Assembly: GCF_020991005.1 (NCBI RefSeq)
Contig: NZ_JAJLLW010000002.1
Location: 1 to 64,000 of the forward strand
Origin: Halomonas sp. CUBES01
GTDB lineage: Bacteria > Pseudomonadota > Gammaproteobacteria > Pseudomonadales > Halomonadaceae
DNA: 64,000 nucleotides
Reading direction: 5' to 3'
In this document: piece after piece, positions 35,929 through 45,984 of the stretch
Numbering within the stretch: the first letter of the stretch is position 1
Layout of the letters: the number at the start of each line of letters is the position of its first letter
The notes under the pieces: generated by a model
Databases searched by the model: none
Told to the model about the DNA's origin: nothing
Seen by the model: only the letters and a program-made list of their open reading frames with translations
Position numbers and translations under genes: made by a program

Positions 35929-37072
35929 TCAGGGTACCGTGGTGGTGGCCAGCCGCCTGGTGGATGCCGAGGAAGCGGTTCAGGCGCTCGCTGAGGGGTT
36001 GCGCCATGCCTATCTTGGGGGGATTATCTTTTTCTGCAGCGCCGAGTATGATCTGGGTCGCCTGGCGGCCGCGCTTACAAATGCCTTTCCAGCGGTGCCG
36101 GTCAGCGGCTGCACCACAGCGGGCGAAATCACCCCCGAAGGCTACGATCGCGGTAGCATCGTGGCCATCGGCTTTGATCGGCGGGTGTTTGCCATCGAGT
36201 CGGCGCTGGTCGACGACCTGGATCGTTTCGCGCTGAGCGATGCCCAACCGCTGGTCGATGACCTGATAGCGCGGTGCCGTCGCCAGGCGCTGGCACCGGT
36301 CAACGCGCACAGCTTTGCGCTGACGCTGCTGGACGGGCTTTCCAGCCGTGAAGAGCAGGTGCTGGCCACGCTGGACGCCGCCCTGGGCCGCATTCCCAGC
36401 TTCGGCGGCTCCGCCGGTGACGATAACCATCTGGCGCACACCCATGTGTACGCCCATGGCCGCTTTCACAGCCGTGCCGCCGTGGTGGTGATGATCAATA
36501 CCCGTCTGCCGTTCGAAGTGTTTTCTACCCACCACTTGACACCGCTCAGCCACAAGCTGGTGGTGACCGAGGCCGACCGCGAGCGCCGCCGGGTGGTGGA
36601 GCTCAACGGCCTGCCGGCTGCTGGCGTCTATGCCGACCTGGTCGGCGTTGCGCCTGACGCCCTCGACCCCGGTGTCTTCGCGCGCCACCCCCTCGCGGTT
36701 CAACTGGGCGGGCAGCACTATGTGCGCTCGATTCAGCGCGTCAATGACGACGGGAGTCTGAGCTTCTACTGTGCGGTGGAAAACGGCATCGTGCTGACGG
36801 CCATGCAACCCGCCCCGCTGCTTGATGACCTCAACCGCATGCTGGAGGGCGTGACCGCCCGGGTGGGGGGGCCGTCGCTGATGATTGGCTGCGACTGCTT
36901 CCTGCGGCGTATGGAGCTGGAGGCCGTGCGGCACCTCGACCAGGCGTCGGCGCTGCTGCGGCGCTCCCGGGTGGTCGGCTTCAACACCTATGGCGAGCAG
37001 CACCACGGCATGCATGTCAACCAGACCTTTACAGGAGTGGCGCTTGGCACTCTTCCAACTCTCGGCGAGTGA
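35909..37072 (+). CDS. nosP: FIST-domain sensor protein (NosP-like)
   Basis: This 387-residue cytoplasmic protein has a FIST_N domain (about 20-215; [45 protein letters not shown]) and a FIST_C domain (about 220-370; [33 protein letters not shown]). FIST proteins next to NahK-type hybrid kinases are the heme-based nitric-oxide sensors NosP. Heme binding here is inferred from family and neighbours. I chose the GTG at 35909 with GGAG upstream; it overlaps the previous gene by 20 nt and the following kinase by 29 nt. Confidence 0.85.
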   Translation: MTISTPDQGTVVVASRLVDAEEAVQALAEGLRHAYLGGIIFFCSAEYDLGRLAAALTNAFPAVPVSGCTTAGEITPEGYDRGSIVAIGFDRRVFAIESALVDDLDRFALSDAQPLVDDLIARCRRQALAPVNAHSFALTLLDGLSSREEQVLATLDAALGRIPSFGGSAGDDNHLAHTHVYAHGRFHSRAAVVVMINTRLPFEVFSTHHLTPLSHKLVVTEADRERRRVVELNGLPAAGVYADLVGVAPDALDPGVFARHPLAVQLGGQHYVRSIQRVNDDGSLSFYCAVENGIVLTAMQPAPLLDDLNRMLEGVTARVGGPSLMIGCDCFLRRMELEAVRHLDQASALLRRSRVVGFNTYGEQHHGMHVNQTFTGVALGTLPTLGE

Positions 37073-38429
37073 CGATACCTCGCTCAGCCCCGCGGCCTTA
37101 CGCGAAGAAAACCGTCGCCTGCGCAAGGTGTGCCAGGCGCTGATGAGCCGTGTGGAATCAGGTAGCGACGCCGATGGCGCGCCCTATGCCGCCTTCGAGC
37201 GTTCCGTGCTGCTGGCCGAGCAGGTCCGGGAACGCACCGATGCATTGCATCGTGCCCTGGACGAGCTGGGGCAGGCCAATGCTCGCTTGCAGGCCGCCAA
37301 GGCCGAGGCCGAGGCGGCCAATCTGTCCAAGACCAAGTTTCTCGCTGCGGTCAGCCACGACCTGCTGCAGCCGCTGAACGCGGCACGCCTGTTTGTCAGC
37401 GCCCTGGAAACGCACCCCTTGCCCTCGGCCTCGCAGGCGCTGGTCGGCCACGCGGGCCGCTCGCTCAAGGATGTCGAGGGGCTGCTTGGCACCCTGGTGG
37501 ATATTTCGCGTCTGGATGCGGGGGTGCTGCACGCCGACAAGGCACCCTTTGCGGTCAGCACTCTGCTGGATGCCTTGGCGGAGGAGTACCGCCAGGTGGC
37601 GGCCGTGCGAGGCTTGAGCCTGCATTACGTGCCGTCGAGCGTGGTGGTGGAGTCGGATCTGGCGCTGCTCGCGCGGGTGATTCGCAACTTCTTGAGTAAC
37701 GCGGTGCGCTATACCGAGCACGGCCACCTGCTGCTTGGCTGTCGCCGCCGCCGCGAGGGCGTCGAGATCATGGTGGGGGACACCGGCCCGGGGATTGCCG
37801 AGCAGCAGCGCGAGGCGATTTTTCTGGAGTTTCAGCGCGCCCCCGATGCCAAGCATCACCATAGCCGTGGTTTGGGACTGGGGTTGGCAATCGTGGATCG
37901 CATCAGCGCCATGCTCGAACAGCCGGTGACGCTGGCCTCAACGCCCGGCCGCGGGGCGCTGTTTTCGATCACCGTGCCCTATGCGCCGTCGTCCAATGCA
38001 CAGGGGGCGTCTTCTCAGGCGGCTGAGCTTTCCCAAGACATCCCCGATTCACCGCTTGCCGAGAGTGTGGTGTGGGTCATCGACGACGATGCCGCCATCA
38101 TCGACGGCATGCAGGCGCTGCTTGGCAGCTGGGGCTGCCGGGTGCGAGCGGCCGCCACGGCAAGCGCGCTGGAGGCCGCAAGCGACGGCGAGCCGCCCAA
38201 CGTGCTGCTGGTGGATTACCATCTGGGCGACCACCGCGAAACGGGCCTGGACCTGGCGGCACGCCTGCGGCGGCGCTACCCCGGGCTGGCGGCGGTAGTG
38301 ATTACCGCCAATCACGATGCCGCGCTGAGCCGCGCCGCCCGCGAGGCTGGGATGCATTGCCTGCTGAAGCCGTTGAAGCCCATGCGCCTGCGCATGCTGC
38401 TGGTGAGCTTGCTGACCGCGCAGGATTAA
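37044..38429 (+). CDS. nahK: Soluble hybrid histidine kinase, NahK-like
   Basis: This 461-residue protein lacks membrane segments. An N-terminal coiled-coil (residues 15-95) leads to HisKA with His105 (AAVSHDLLQPLNAARLF), an ATPase domain (NFLSNAVRYTEHG, VGDTGPGI, GLGLGLAIVDRI) and a C-terminal receiver with Asp391 (LLVDYHLGD). HDLLQPLNAARLF is typical of the NahK/ErcS-prime group. It has no visible PAS domain, so the FIST protein probably provides the input. The start is taken as the TTG at 37044, 6 nt after AGGAG; no ATG or GTG fits. Its stop overlaps the stop of the convergent regulator. Confidence 0.85.
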   Translation: MALFQLSASDDTSLSPAALREENRRLRKVCQALMSRVESGSDADGAPYAAFERSVLLAEQVRERTDALHRALDELGQANARLQAAKAEAEAANLSKTKFLAAVSHDLLQPLNAARLFVSALETHPLPSASQALVGHAGRSLKDVEGLLGTLVDISRLDAGVLHADKAPFAVSTLLDALAEEYRQVAAVRGLSLHYVPSSVVVESDLALLARVIRNFLSNAVRYTEHGHLLLGCRRRREGVEIMVGDTGPGIAEQQREAIFLEFQRAPDAKHHHSRGLGLGLAIVDRISAMLEQPVTLASTPGRGALFSITVPYAPSSNAQGASSQAAELSQDIPDSPLAESVVWVIDDDAAIIDGMQALLGSWGCRVRAAATASALEAASDGEPPNVLLVDYHLGDHRETGLDLAARLRRRYPGLAAVVITANHDAALSRAAREAGMHCLLKPLKPMRLRMLLVSLLTAQD

Positions 38430-39109
38430 CGCGCCGTGCGGCTGGCCATCACGAGCGGCAGGTCGGCGTCGCCTGCCATGACGATGGCATGCACGCGGCT
38501 GGTGGCGCCCAGCTTACGCAGGATGGCCGAGACGTGGGTCTTGACGGTGGTCTCGGCAATGCTCAGCTCGCGGGCGATCTGCTTGTTCGACATGCCCTGC
38601 GTCATGCAGTGCAGGACGCTGAGCTGCTTGCCGGTCAACTGGGCTAGCCGATCATCGGACAATGGCCCGGCAGCGAGGGTATTGGCCTGGGGGGAGGGCG
38701 TTGCCGGCGGGCGGCGCATCACATCCGGGGGCAGGTAGAGCTGGCCGTCGAGTATCTGGGTCAGCGCATTGAGCAGGGCCTCCCGGGGCGTCGATTTGGG
38801 AATGTAGCCGACCGCCCCCAGGCTGATGGCATCGAGTACCAGCTGGCGCTCCTGATGCGCCGAGACAATCGCCACCGGCAGCCAGGGGTAGGCGTCGCGC
38901 AGCCGGGCCAGGCCGTCAAGGCCTTCCGCATCCGGCAGGCTCAAATCGAGCAGCAGCAAATCCAGACCGTCGTGCTGGGCGATCAGCGGCATGGCGGCGG
39001 CAAGGCTGTCGGCTTCCAGCAGTTGGCTATGCGGCAGGCCGCTGCTGATCACGACCTGCAGCGCGTCGCGAAACAGCGGATGATCATCTGCCACCAATAA
39101 CGAATACAT
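38426..39109 (-). CDS. LuxR-family response regulator (AgmR/ErbR-like)
   Basis: This 227-residue NarL/FixJ-type regulator has a receiver domain (residues 2-120) with phospho-acceptor Asp55 (LLLLDLSLPD) and Lys in YIPKSTPREALL. A LuxR helix-turn-helix follows near 160-215 (LTGKQLSVLHCMTQGMSNKQ, cited in part, then SIAETTVKTHVSAILRKLG). In Pseudomonas the related AgmR/ErbR controls alcohol oxidation genes beside nosP-nahK. AGGAGA selects the ATG at 39107-39109. It converges on nahK and diverges from the aldehyde dehydrogenase gene, its likely target. Confidence 0.9.
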   Translation of the reverse strand: MYSLLVADDHPLFRDALQVVISSGLPHSQLLEADSLAAAMPLIAQHDGLDLLLLDLSLPDAEGLDGLARLRDAYPWLPVAIVSAHQERQLVLDAISLGAVGYIPKSTPREALLNALTQILDGQLYLPPDVMRRPPATPSPQANTLAAGPLSDDRLAQLTGKQLSVLHCMTQGMSNKQIARELSIAETTVKTHVSAILRKLGATSRVHAIVMAGDADLPLVMASRTAR

Positions 39110-39226
39110 GGCGTCTCCTACCAAGGGATGAGGGCGCATCCTGCCATTGGGCGATACCGTGCCGCGCCCGACTGACCAACACTGCATGAGCACTCTTTAA
39201 TAATCATAATACGCAGGAGCTCGATA

Positions 39227-40747
39227 ATGATCTACGCCAATCCCGGTGACACTGGTTCAGTGGTGTCATTCGAAAACCGCTACGGCAATTACATCGGCGG
39301 CGAATTTGTTGCCCCGGTAAAAGGCCAATACTTTGACAACGTCAGCCCGGTCAATGGCCAGGTATTCTGCGAAATTCCCCGTTCAACGGCGGAAGACGTC
39401 GACAAGGCGCTGGACGCCGCCCATCTAGCCGCACCGGCCTGGGGGAAAACCTCGGTTCAGGAGCGCAGCAATATCCTGTTGAAAATCGCCGACCGCATCG
39501 AACAGAACCTGGAGATGCTGGCCGTCGCTGAAACCTGGGACAACGGCAAGGCGGTACGCGAAACGCTCAACGCCGACCTTCCGCTAGCCGTTGATCACTT
39601 CCGTTATTTTGCCGGCTGCCTGCGCTCGCAGGAGGGCACTGCGGCCGATATCGACGCCAATACCGTGTCGTATCACTTCCACGAGCCGCTGGGTGTGGTA
39701 GGGCAGATCATTCCCTGGAACTTCCCGATTCTGATGGCCACCTGGAAGCTGGCGCCGGCCTTGGCGGCGGGCAACTGCGTGGTACTCAAGCCTGCTGAGC
39801 AGACACCGGCGTCCATCCTTAAGGTGGCAGAGCTGATCGGTGACCTGCTGCCCCCGGGCGTGCTGAACATCGTCAACGGTTTTGGCGCCGAGGCAGGCCA
39901 GGCGCTGGCCAGCAGCAAGCGCATCGCCAAGATCGCCTTTACCGGCTCCACCCCGGTGGGCTCGCATATTCTGAAGTGCGCAGCGGAGAACATCATTCCC
40001 TCCACCGTGGAGCTGGGCGGCAAGTCCCCCAACATTTACTTCGCCGATATCATGAACGCCGAGCCGACGTTCATTGATAAAGCGGTCGAAGGCCTGGTGC
40101 TGGCGTTCTTTAACCAGGGCGAGGTGTGTACCTGCCCCTCTCGGGCGCTGATCCAGGAAAGCATGTACGACGAGTTCATGGCCAAGGTCATCGAGCGTAC
40201 GCAGACCATCAAGCGTGGTAACCCGCTGGATACCGACGTACAGGTAGGCGCGCAGGCGTCTCAGGAACAGTTCGACAAGATCATGTCGTACATGGATATT
40301 GCCCGCGACGAAGGCGCCGAGTTCCTCACGGGTGGTAACAAAGAGACCCTGGACGACAGCATCAACAGCGGTTACTACATTCAGCCCACGCTGCTGAAGG
40401 GTAATAACCAGATGCGTGTCTTCCAGGAAGAGATCTTTGGCCCGGTGGTAGCGGTCACCACCTTCAAGGACGAAGAAGAGGCGCTGGCGATTGCCAACGA
40501 CACCGAGTTTGGTTTGGGCGCCGGCGTGTGGAGCCGCGACATGAACGTCGCTTTCCGCATGGGCCGTGGGATTCAGGCCGGGCGTGTCTGGACCAACTGC
40601 TACCACCAGTACCCCGCCCACGCGGCCTTCGGTGGCTACAAGAAATCCGGCGTTGGCCGCGAAACCCACAAGATGGCACTGGAACACTATCAGCAGACCA
40701 AAAACCTGCTGGTCAGCTATGACATCAATCCGCTGGGCTTCTTCTAA
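39227..40747 (+). CDS. NAD+-dependent aldehyde dehydrogenase (ExaC/AldB-like)
   Basis: This 506-residue enzyme oxidises acetaldehyde or similar aldehydes. It shows PWNFPILM with Asn165, general base Glu262 in VELGGKSPN, and the nucleophile in [13 protein letters not shown] (Cys301 or Cys303). The double cysteine is typical of the ExaC/AcoD/AldB group. A CAGGAG site precedes the ATG. Divergent from the AgmR-like regulator and followed by an alcohol dehydrogenase, it forms an alcohol-to-acid pathway with it. The 118-nt divergent promoter holds no clear palindrome. Confidence 0.94.
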   Translation: MIYANPGDTGSVVSFENRYGNYIGGEFVAPVKGQYFDNVSPVNGQVFCEIPRSTAEDVDKALDAAHLAAPAWGKTSVQERSNILLKIADRIEQNLEMLAVAETWDNGKAVRETLNADLPLAVDHFRYFAGCLRSQEGTAADIDANTVSYHFHEPLGVVGQIIPWNFPILMATWKLAPALAAGNCVVLKPAEQTPASILKVAELIGDLLPPGVLNIVNGFGAEAGQALASSKRIAKIAFTGSTPVGSHILKCAAENIIPSTVELGGKSPNIYFADIMNAEPTFIDKAVEGLVLAFFNQGEVCTCPSRALIQESMYDEFMAKVIERTQTIKRGNPLDTDVQVGAQASQEQFDKIMSYMDIARDEGAEFLTGGNKETLDDSINSGYYIQPTLLKGNNQMRVFQEEIFGPVVAVTTFKDEEEALAIANDTEFGLGAGVWSRDMNVAFRMGRGIQAGRVWTNCYHQYPAHAAFGGYKKSGVGRETHKMALEHYQQTKNLLVSYDINPLGFF

Positions 40748-40762
40748 CCAGCTCCGTAAGTC

Positions 40763-40790
40763 ACACCGTCCGGCATAAGCCGGACGGTGT
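40763..40790 (+). terminator. Strong hairpin between aldehyde and alcohol dehydrogenase genes
   Basis: ACACCGTCCGGC and GCCGGACGGTGT form a perfect 12-bp stem with a 4-nt loop, beginning 15 nt after the aldehyde dehydrogenase stop. No T-run follows, so termination may be incomplete or Rho-aided. Confidence 0.65.
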
Positions 40791-40869
40791 CTCACTCTCC
40801 CTGACGCTGAATTTTCCGATAATGGCCATTCTTACAATGGCCGTGTCGAAAACTATTAGGAGTTGCATC

Positions 40870-41898
40870 ATGGATAGCACAATGCGCGCGGCGGTGGTTC
40901 GTGAGTTTGGTCAGCCATTGGCGTTAGAAGAAGTTGACGTACCCCGCCCCAAGCAGGGTGAAGTATTGATGAAAGTGGCGGCCTCTGGGGTTTGCCATAC
41001 CGATTTACACGCCGCTCACGGCGATTGGCCGGTGAAGCCCTCACCGCCGTTCATTCCCGGCCATGAAGGCGTGGGTCATATCGTGGCGGTGGGGGAAGGG
41101 GTCTCCAATGTCAAAGAGGGCGATCGTATTGGTGTCCCCTGGCTCTATTCGGCCTGCGGTTACTGCGAGCACTGCTTGGGCGGTTGGGAAACCCTGTGCG
41201 AGTCCCAGCAAAATACCGGTTACAGCGTTAACGGTGGGTTTGCCGACTATACCCTGGCGGATGCGGGCTATGTCGGTCGCCTGCCGGACGCCGTTGATTT
41301 TGTTGAAATAGCCCCGGTACTGTGCGCAGGGGTGACGGTCTATAAAGGCTTGAAAATGACCGATACCCGCCCTGGCCAGTGGGTGGTGATTTCGGGTATT
41401 GGTGGCTTAGGCCATATGGCGGTGCAGTACGCCAAAGCCATGGGACTTAACGTAGCGGCGGTAGATATCGACGACGGCAAACTGGCTCTGGCCGAGCGCT
41501 TGGGCGCTACGGTAACCGTCAACGCCATGCAAACCGACCCGGCGGCCTATCTGAAGAAGACCATTGGCGGTGCTCACGGCGCACTGGTCACCGCGGTATC
41601 GCCGAAGGCGTTCGATCAAGCGCAAAACATGCTGCGTCGCGGCGGCACGCTGGTACTTAATGGCCTTCCACCCGGTGACTTCCCGCTGCCGATCTTTAGC
41701 ACGGTGCTCAACGGTATTACCATTCGCGGCTCCATTGTCGGCACGCGCAGCGACTTGCAAGAAGCGCTGGACTTCGCCGCCGAAGGCAAGGTTAAGGCCA
41801 CGGTGGCCACCGACACGCTGGATAATATCAACGATGTCTTCCAGCGTATGATCGACGGCAAGATAGAGGGCCGCATCGTGCTCGATATGGCGAGCTGA
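40870..41898 (+). CDS. adhP: Zinc-dependent alcohol dehydrogenase AdhP
   Basis: This 342-residue MDR-family enzyme oxidises primary alcohols with NAD+. Catalytic zinc ligands are Cys42 (GVCHTDLH) and His64/Glu65 in PGHEGVG. Four structural-zinc cysteines are at 95, 98, 101 and 109 (CGYCEHC...C). The coenzyme motif is [16 protein letters not shown] chose MDSTMRAAV (ATG 40870) because AGGAG lies 7 nt upstream. It follows the aldehyde dehydrogenase in the same direction but behind a hairpin, so it may have its own promoter. Confidence 0.94.
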   Translation: MDSTMRAAVVREFGQPLALEEVDVPRPKQGEVLMKVAASGVCHTDLHAAHGDWPVKPSPPFIPGHEGVGHIVAVGEGVSNVKEGDRIGVPWLYSACGYCEHCLGGWETLCESQQNTGYSVNGGFADYTLADAGYVGRLPDAVDFVEIAPVLCAGVTVYKGLKMTDTRPGQWVVISGIGGLGHMAVQYAKAMGLNVAAVDIDDGKLALAERLGATVTVNAMQTDPAAYLKKTIGGAHGALVTAVSPKAFDQAQNMLRRGGTLVLNGLPPGDFPLPIFSTVLNGITIRGSIVGTRSDLQEALDFAAEGKVKATVATDTLDNINDVFQRMIDGKIEGRIVLDMAS

Positions 41899-41916
41899 AG
41901 GGGTATGTGAGCAGAC

Positions 41917-41940
41917 GGGGGAGGCTAACTCCCCCTTTTT
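41917..41940 (+). terminator. Rho-independent terminator after adhP
   Basis: GGGGGAG and CTCCCCC pair around a 5-nt loop and are followed by five T. It lies between adhP and the converging SulP gene. Confidence 0.9.
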
Positions 41941-41970
41941 ATCGCTAACGTTGTCATGGCACCGATGCGA

Positions 41971-43731
41971 TTAATTCCCCGCCGTTACCGAACTGCTATC
42001 ACGCCAGCCCAACCAACGGCGCGCCATGCGCTCGGCGTGGGCAAGGTTGCTGACGACCGCTAACTTACCCGCTTCACGCTTAATGCCTGCACGTTTGATT
42101 TTCAGCGCCATACGCGGCGGCAGCCCAACGAATATAACGCCTACGTCTTGCTCACCCAGTTCCCGTCGCAGGCTGTCCAGCGCCACCATGGCGGTGGTAT
42201 CCAGGCTCGGCACATCGCGCATATCCAGCACGACAATCCGAATGCTGTGATCAATGGCTCTTAGCGTGGCAATGGCCTTTTCGGCCGCGCCAAAAAACAT
42301 CGGGCCACTGATCTTATAAAGCGCCACTTCCGACGGGAAGTATTCAGCGGTGTCGGGTGCGGTCAAGCGCCGGGTATGGGTCAACTGGGCCATACGGCGA
42401 ATAAATAACGCCGCTGCCAAGCCAATGCCGACTGCCACTGCGATAACCATGTCGAAGATCACCGTCAATGCGAAGCAGATCACCAGCACGGCGACATCGC
42501 TGGCGGGGGCGCTTTTCAGCGTATGCACGAAATGGCGCGCTTCACTCATGTTCCAGGCGATGACCAGCAGCAGCGCCGCCAGTGCGGCCATGGGCACATA
42601 CCCCAGCACTCCCGCCAGTGCCACCACGGCAAGCAGCACCACGACCGAATGCACCACGGCGGAAACAGGCGAAAAAGCCCCGCTTTTAATATTGGTTGCC
42701 GTACGCGCAAGCGCTGCTGTGGCGGTAATACCGCCGAAGAAGGGCACCACCATATTGCCCAGCCCCTGGCCAATCAGCTCGGCGTTAGGATCATGACGTG
42801 TGCGGGTTAAGCCATCTGCCACCACGGCGCATAGGAGCGACTCAATGGCCGCCAGTAGCGCAATGGCCAGCGCCGGGCCAAGTAGTGCCTGTATCAGTGC
42901 AAAGTTGATTTCAAGCGGATTTCCATCAGCGCCAGGAAAATGCCAAGGGGCGGTAAAGCCAGGCGCAAAGGGCGGAATGCCGTTGCCGCTCTTGCCCTCG
43001 AACTCCCAGCTAAACCGCGAGGCGATGGTGTCGACTTCGACGCCCATTATCAAAAGCAGCGCGGCGGCCAGGGTGCCCACCGCCAAGCCAACCAGCGGCG
43101 CCGGGACGGGCGTATTCAGACGCGGCCAGATTAACAGCGTTGCCAAGGTGACAAGCCCGACGCCTGCCTCAGCCAGCGAAAGGCTGGGCAGTGCCTGGCC
43201 GATCAGCATCAGGTTATGCAGGGTGCTATCGCCAAGCTCGACGCCAGACAGACCCAGAAAGTCCGGCAGTTGCAATAGCGCAATCACCACGCCGATACCT
43301 GCGGTAAAGCCGAGAACGACCGGGTAGGGGACGTACTGGATCAGGCTGCCCAGGCGTGACAGTCCCAGCGCCACCAGGATGGCCCCCGCCATCAGCGTGG
43401 CGATCAGTAGCCCACCCAGGCCATGGTTGGCCACAATAGGAAACAGAATGACCACAAAGGCAGCGGTGGGGCCGGAGATGTTAAACCGCGAGCCACCGGT
43501 CAGGGCGATCACCGCGCCCGCGACGATGGCGGTATAAAGCCCGTGCTGGGGCGGCACGCCGGTGGCGATGGCCAGTGCCATCGACAGGGGCACCGCCACC
43601 ACGCCAATCGTTAGCCCTGCCAGGACATCGCGCTTCAATTTGCCAAGCGAGTAACCCTCGCGCCAGGCGCTGACGATGGCGCTGCCCGGCAGGGGAAAGA
43701 CGTATTCTTTGGCGCGATGGCGGCGGGACAT
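41971..43731 (-). CDS. SulP family anion transporter with STAS domain
   Basis: This 586-residue membrane protein has ten or more helices (residues 30-430) with the SulP N-terminal motif GLTIGVVAVPLSMALAIATG and GGSRFNISGPTAAF. A cytoplasmic STAS domain lies at about 450-560 (SGPMFFGAAEKA, VVLDMRDVPSLDTTAMVAL). Family substrates include sulfate, bicarbonate and C4-dicarboxylates (DauA); none can be chosen here. AAGGAG precedes the ATG. It appears monocistronic. Confidence 0.93.
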   Translation of the reverse strand: MSRRHRAKEYVFPLPGSAIVSAWREGYSLGKLKRDVLAGLTIGVVAVPLSMALAIATGVPPQHGLYTAIVAGAVIALTGGSRFNISGPTAAFVVILFPIVANHGLGGLLIATLMAGAILVALGLSRLGSLIQYVPYPVVLGFTAGIGVVIALLQLPDFLGLSGVELGDSTLHNLMLIGQALPSLSLAEAGVGLVTLATLLIWPRLNTPVPAPLVGLAVGTLAAALLLIMGVEVDTIASRFSWEFEGKSGNGIPPFAPGFTAPWHFPGADGNPLEINFALIQALLGPALAIALLAAIESLLCAVVADGLTRTRHDPNAELIGQGLGNMVVPFFGGITATAALARTATNIKSGAFSPVSAVVHSVVVLLAVVALAGVLGYVPMAALAALLLVIAWNMSEARHFVHTLKSAPASDVAVLVICFALTVIFDMVIAVAVGIGLAAALFIRRMAQLTHTRRLTAPDTAEYFPSEVALYKISGPMFFGAAEKAIATLRAIDHSIRIVVLDMRDVPSLDTTAMVALDSLRRELGEQDVGVIFVGLPPRMALKIKRAGIKREAGKLAVVSNLAHAERMARRWLGWRDSSSVTAGN

Positions 43732-43833
43732 GGGATCAATCTCCTTGGCGATAGCGAAATCAGTCCTTTACGCTACTCCTGCCGTGTAATTTGCACAACG
43801 AGACCTGTGTTGCTGGGTGGGCGATCTATAAAA

Positions 43834-43859
43834 ACATCCCGGCCATTTGGCCGGGATGT
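43834..43859 (-). terminator. Rho-independent terminator of the BCCT gene
   Basis: ACATCCCGGCC and GGCCGGGATGT form an 11-bp stem with a 4-nt loop; on the minus strand TTTTATA follows. It is 23 nt past the stop of the BCCT transporter. Confidence 0.92.
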
Positions 43860-43881
43860 CGTTGACGGTGCTCATGCCTTA

Positions 43882-45924
43882 TCAGGAAGGCTGAGTAGCG
43901 TCCTCTGGCGGTTCGCCGATGGTGCCCGGCATGGCCTGCTGATGGCCGGCCAGTGCCAGGAAGTGCAGATGACGCTCGTACTCGCTCACCAGGTCGCCAA
44001 TGACCTGACTGCGGGTGAAGCCGTTGAGATCCTTGTCCTGCCCGCCTTCGGCGAGGAAGACGTCCAGCCGCACGTAGAAATCGTCATCTGCGGGGATGAA
44101 GCTCGGCGTGCGTAAGCGGTGCGGGCATACCTGATAGACGAAGCTGGTCGCGTCGCCGAAATCGACCTGCAGCATCAGGTTGGGCAGCGACTCGCCCTCA
44201 ATATGCTCTTCGCTCACGTTGGCGGTCTGCCCCCGGCTTTCGAGCTCCTGGGCAAACTGAGTCATCGCCGGGCGAATGGCATGCTCGATGGTGGCGGCGG
44301 CGCCGGCGCGGTTCGAGGTGTCCAGCGCGCGATCGAGGCGTTCCTTCCAGTCGCCCCCATGGGCGGTGCCGGTGACCAGGCGCCGTGCATCGGCCTTGCG
44401 GCCTTCAAGCTTGAGCGCTTTGTACATGCCTACCATGATGGCGAAAATCACCACCGAGAACGGCAAGGCGGTAATCACCACGGCACTTTGCAGGGCGTTC
44501 AAGCCGCCCGCCATCAGCAGCGCAATGGTGATCAAGCCGATAATCGCCGACCAGAAAATACGCAGCTTCACCGGCGCATCGTGGTTCACGTCGCTCAGGA
44601 TAGAGGTGAAGTTGGCCAGTACCAGCGCCCCTGAGTCCGCTGAGGTAATGAAGAACACGATACCCAGCACGGTGACCACGGCCGCAGTAATGCCCACGTA
44701 GGGATAATATTCAAGCAGCGTGTAAAGCGTGGTCTGCGGGGTGTTCAGCGCCTGCTCACCGAGTTCGGTGACGCCCTGGTTGGCGACCAGCTCGATACCG
44801 CTGTTACCGAAGATCGACATCCATACCATCATGAACGCCAGTGGGATAAACAGCGCGCCTGCGACGAATTCACGGATGGTGCGGCCACGGGAAATGCGCG
44901 CCAGGAACAGACCGACGAAGGGTGTCCAGGCGATCCACCAGCCCCAGAAGAAGATCGTCCACCACATTTTCCATTGCTGGGCGCCTTCGCCGTCAAAGGC
45001 GTAGGTGTCGAAGCTGGCCGCCACGAAGCCCGACAGGTAGTCGCCGGCGTTGTTGACCACTTTATCCAGCAGCACCAGGGTATTGCCGGAGAACAGCACG
45101 AACAGCATCAGCGCCAGGGCCAACAGCATGTTGAATTCCGAGAGCCTGCGAATGCCTTTCTCGACGCCGGTCACCACGGAGATGGTCGCCAGTATCACGA
45201 CCAGCACGATCAGGATCACCTGGACAGTCAGTGATTCCGGCACGTCGAACATGTAGTTCAGGCCGTAGTTGAGCTGCATGACGCCGATGCCCAGGCTCGT
45301 CGCGATGCCGAACACCGTCGATATCACCGCAGTGATGTCCACCGCATTGCCGATTGGGCCGTGGATACGCTTGCCCAGCAGCGGATAAAGCGCGCTGCGA
45401 ATGGCAAGGGGCAAACGGTGGCGGTAGCTGAAATAGGCCAGCGCCATACCCATCAACACGTACAGACCCCAGCCAGAGAGCCCCCAGTGCAGATAGGTTT
45501 GGACGACGGCATTACGCATCGCCGCCTGGCTTTCAGGTGCCAGGTCGGGGGGTGCCAGGTAGTGGGCCACCGGCTCGGCGACGCTGAAGAACAGCAGGTC
45601 GATCCCGATACCGGCGGCAAACAGCATCGCCGACCAGGATAACAGCGAAAACTCGGGGCGCGAGTGGTCGGGCCCCAGCCGAATACTGCCGTAGCGCGAC
45701 ATGCCAATCAGCGCCACGAATACCAGGTACGCCACAATGGCCAGCATGTAATACCAGCCGAAGGTAGCGCTTACCCAGGCAAGGCCGGCATCAAAGAAAG
45801 CGCCTGCCTGCTCGGTGAAGAGCATGGTAAGCACCAGGAAGACCACGATACCGGCCACGCTGCCGTGGAACACCACGGGGTTGAGTCGGTCGCGGGAGGG
45901 AAGGACGGGATTGTCTTTCGCCAT
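43882..45924 (-). CDS. betT: BCCT family choline transporter, BetT-like
   Basis: This 680-residue transporter has twelve expected helices up to about residue 510 and a long cytoplasmic C-terminal tail of about 160 residues, the size of osmotically gated BetT. GIGIDLLFFSVAEPV is the BetT variant of the BCCT substrate motif, and WWIAWTPFVGLFLARISRGRT, cited in part, matches the family core. Choline imported here is converted to the osmoprotectant betaine. AGGAG precedes the ATG. A BetI-like palindrome lies 61-76 nt upstream, but betIBA are not in the window. Confidence 0.92.
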   Translation of the reverse strand: MAKDNPVLPSRDRLNPVVFHGSVAGIVVFLVLTMLFTEQAGAFFDAGLAWVSATFGWYYMLAIVAYLVFVALIGMSRYGSIRLGPDHSRPEFSLLSWSAMLFAAGIGIDLLFFSVAEPVAHYLAPPDLAPESQAAMRNAVVQTYLHWGLSGWGLYVLMGMALAYFSYRHRLPLAIRSALYPLLGKRIHGPIGNAVDITAVISTVFGIATSLGIGVMQLNYGLNYMFDVPESLTVQVILIVLVVILATISVVTGVEKGIRRLSEFNMLLALALMLFVLFSGNTLVLLDKVVNNAGDYLSGFVAASFDTYAFDGEGAQQWKMWWTIFFWGWWIAWTPFVGLFLARISRGRTIREFVAGALFIPLAFMMVWMSIFGNSGIELVANQGVTELGEQALNTPQTTLYTLLEYYPYVGITAAVVTVLGIVFFITSADSGALVLANFTSILSDVNHDAPVKLRIFWSAIIGLITIALLMAGGLNALQSAVVITALPFSVVIFAIMVGMYKALKLEGRKADARRLVTGTAHGGDWKERLDRALDTSNRAGAAATIEHAIRPAMTQFAQELESRGQTANVSEEHIEGESLPNLMLQVDFGDATSFVYQVCPHRLRTPSFIPADDDFYVRLDVFLAEGGQDKDLNGFTRSQVIGDLVSEYERHLHFLALAGHQQAMPGTIGEPPEDATQPS

Positions 45925-45984
45925 GGAGGCGGACTCCTATTGTTAGAGACAGATACCAAACGACATGTTTCGCTCAATTTTATT

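Noticed and set aside
35624..37126. 500-codon open frame on the minus strand opposite the FIST gene
   Set aside because: It mirrors the FIST and kinase genes, has no domain-like features and no ribosome site.
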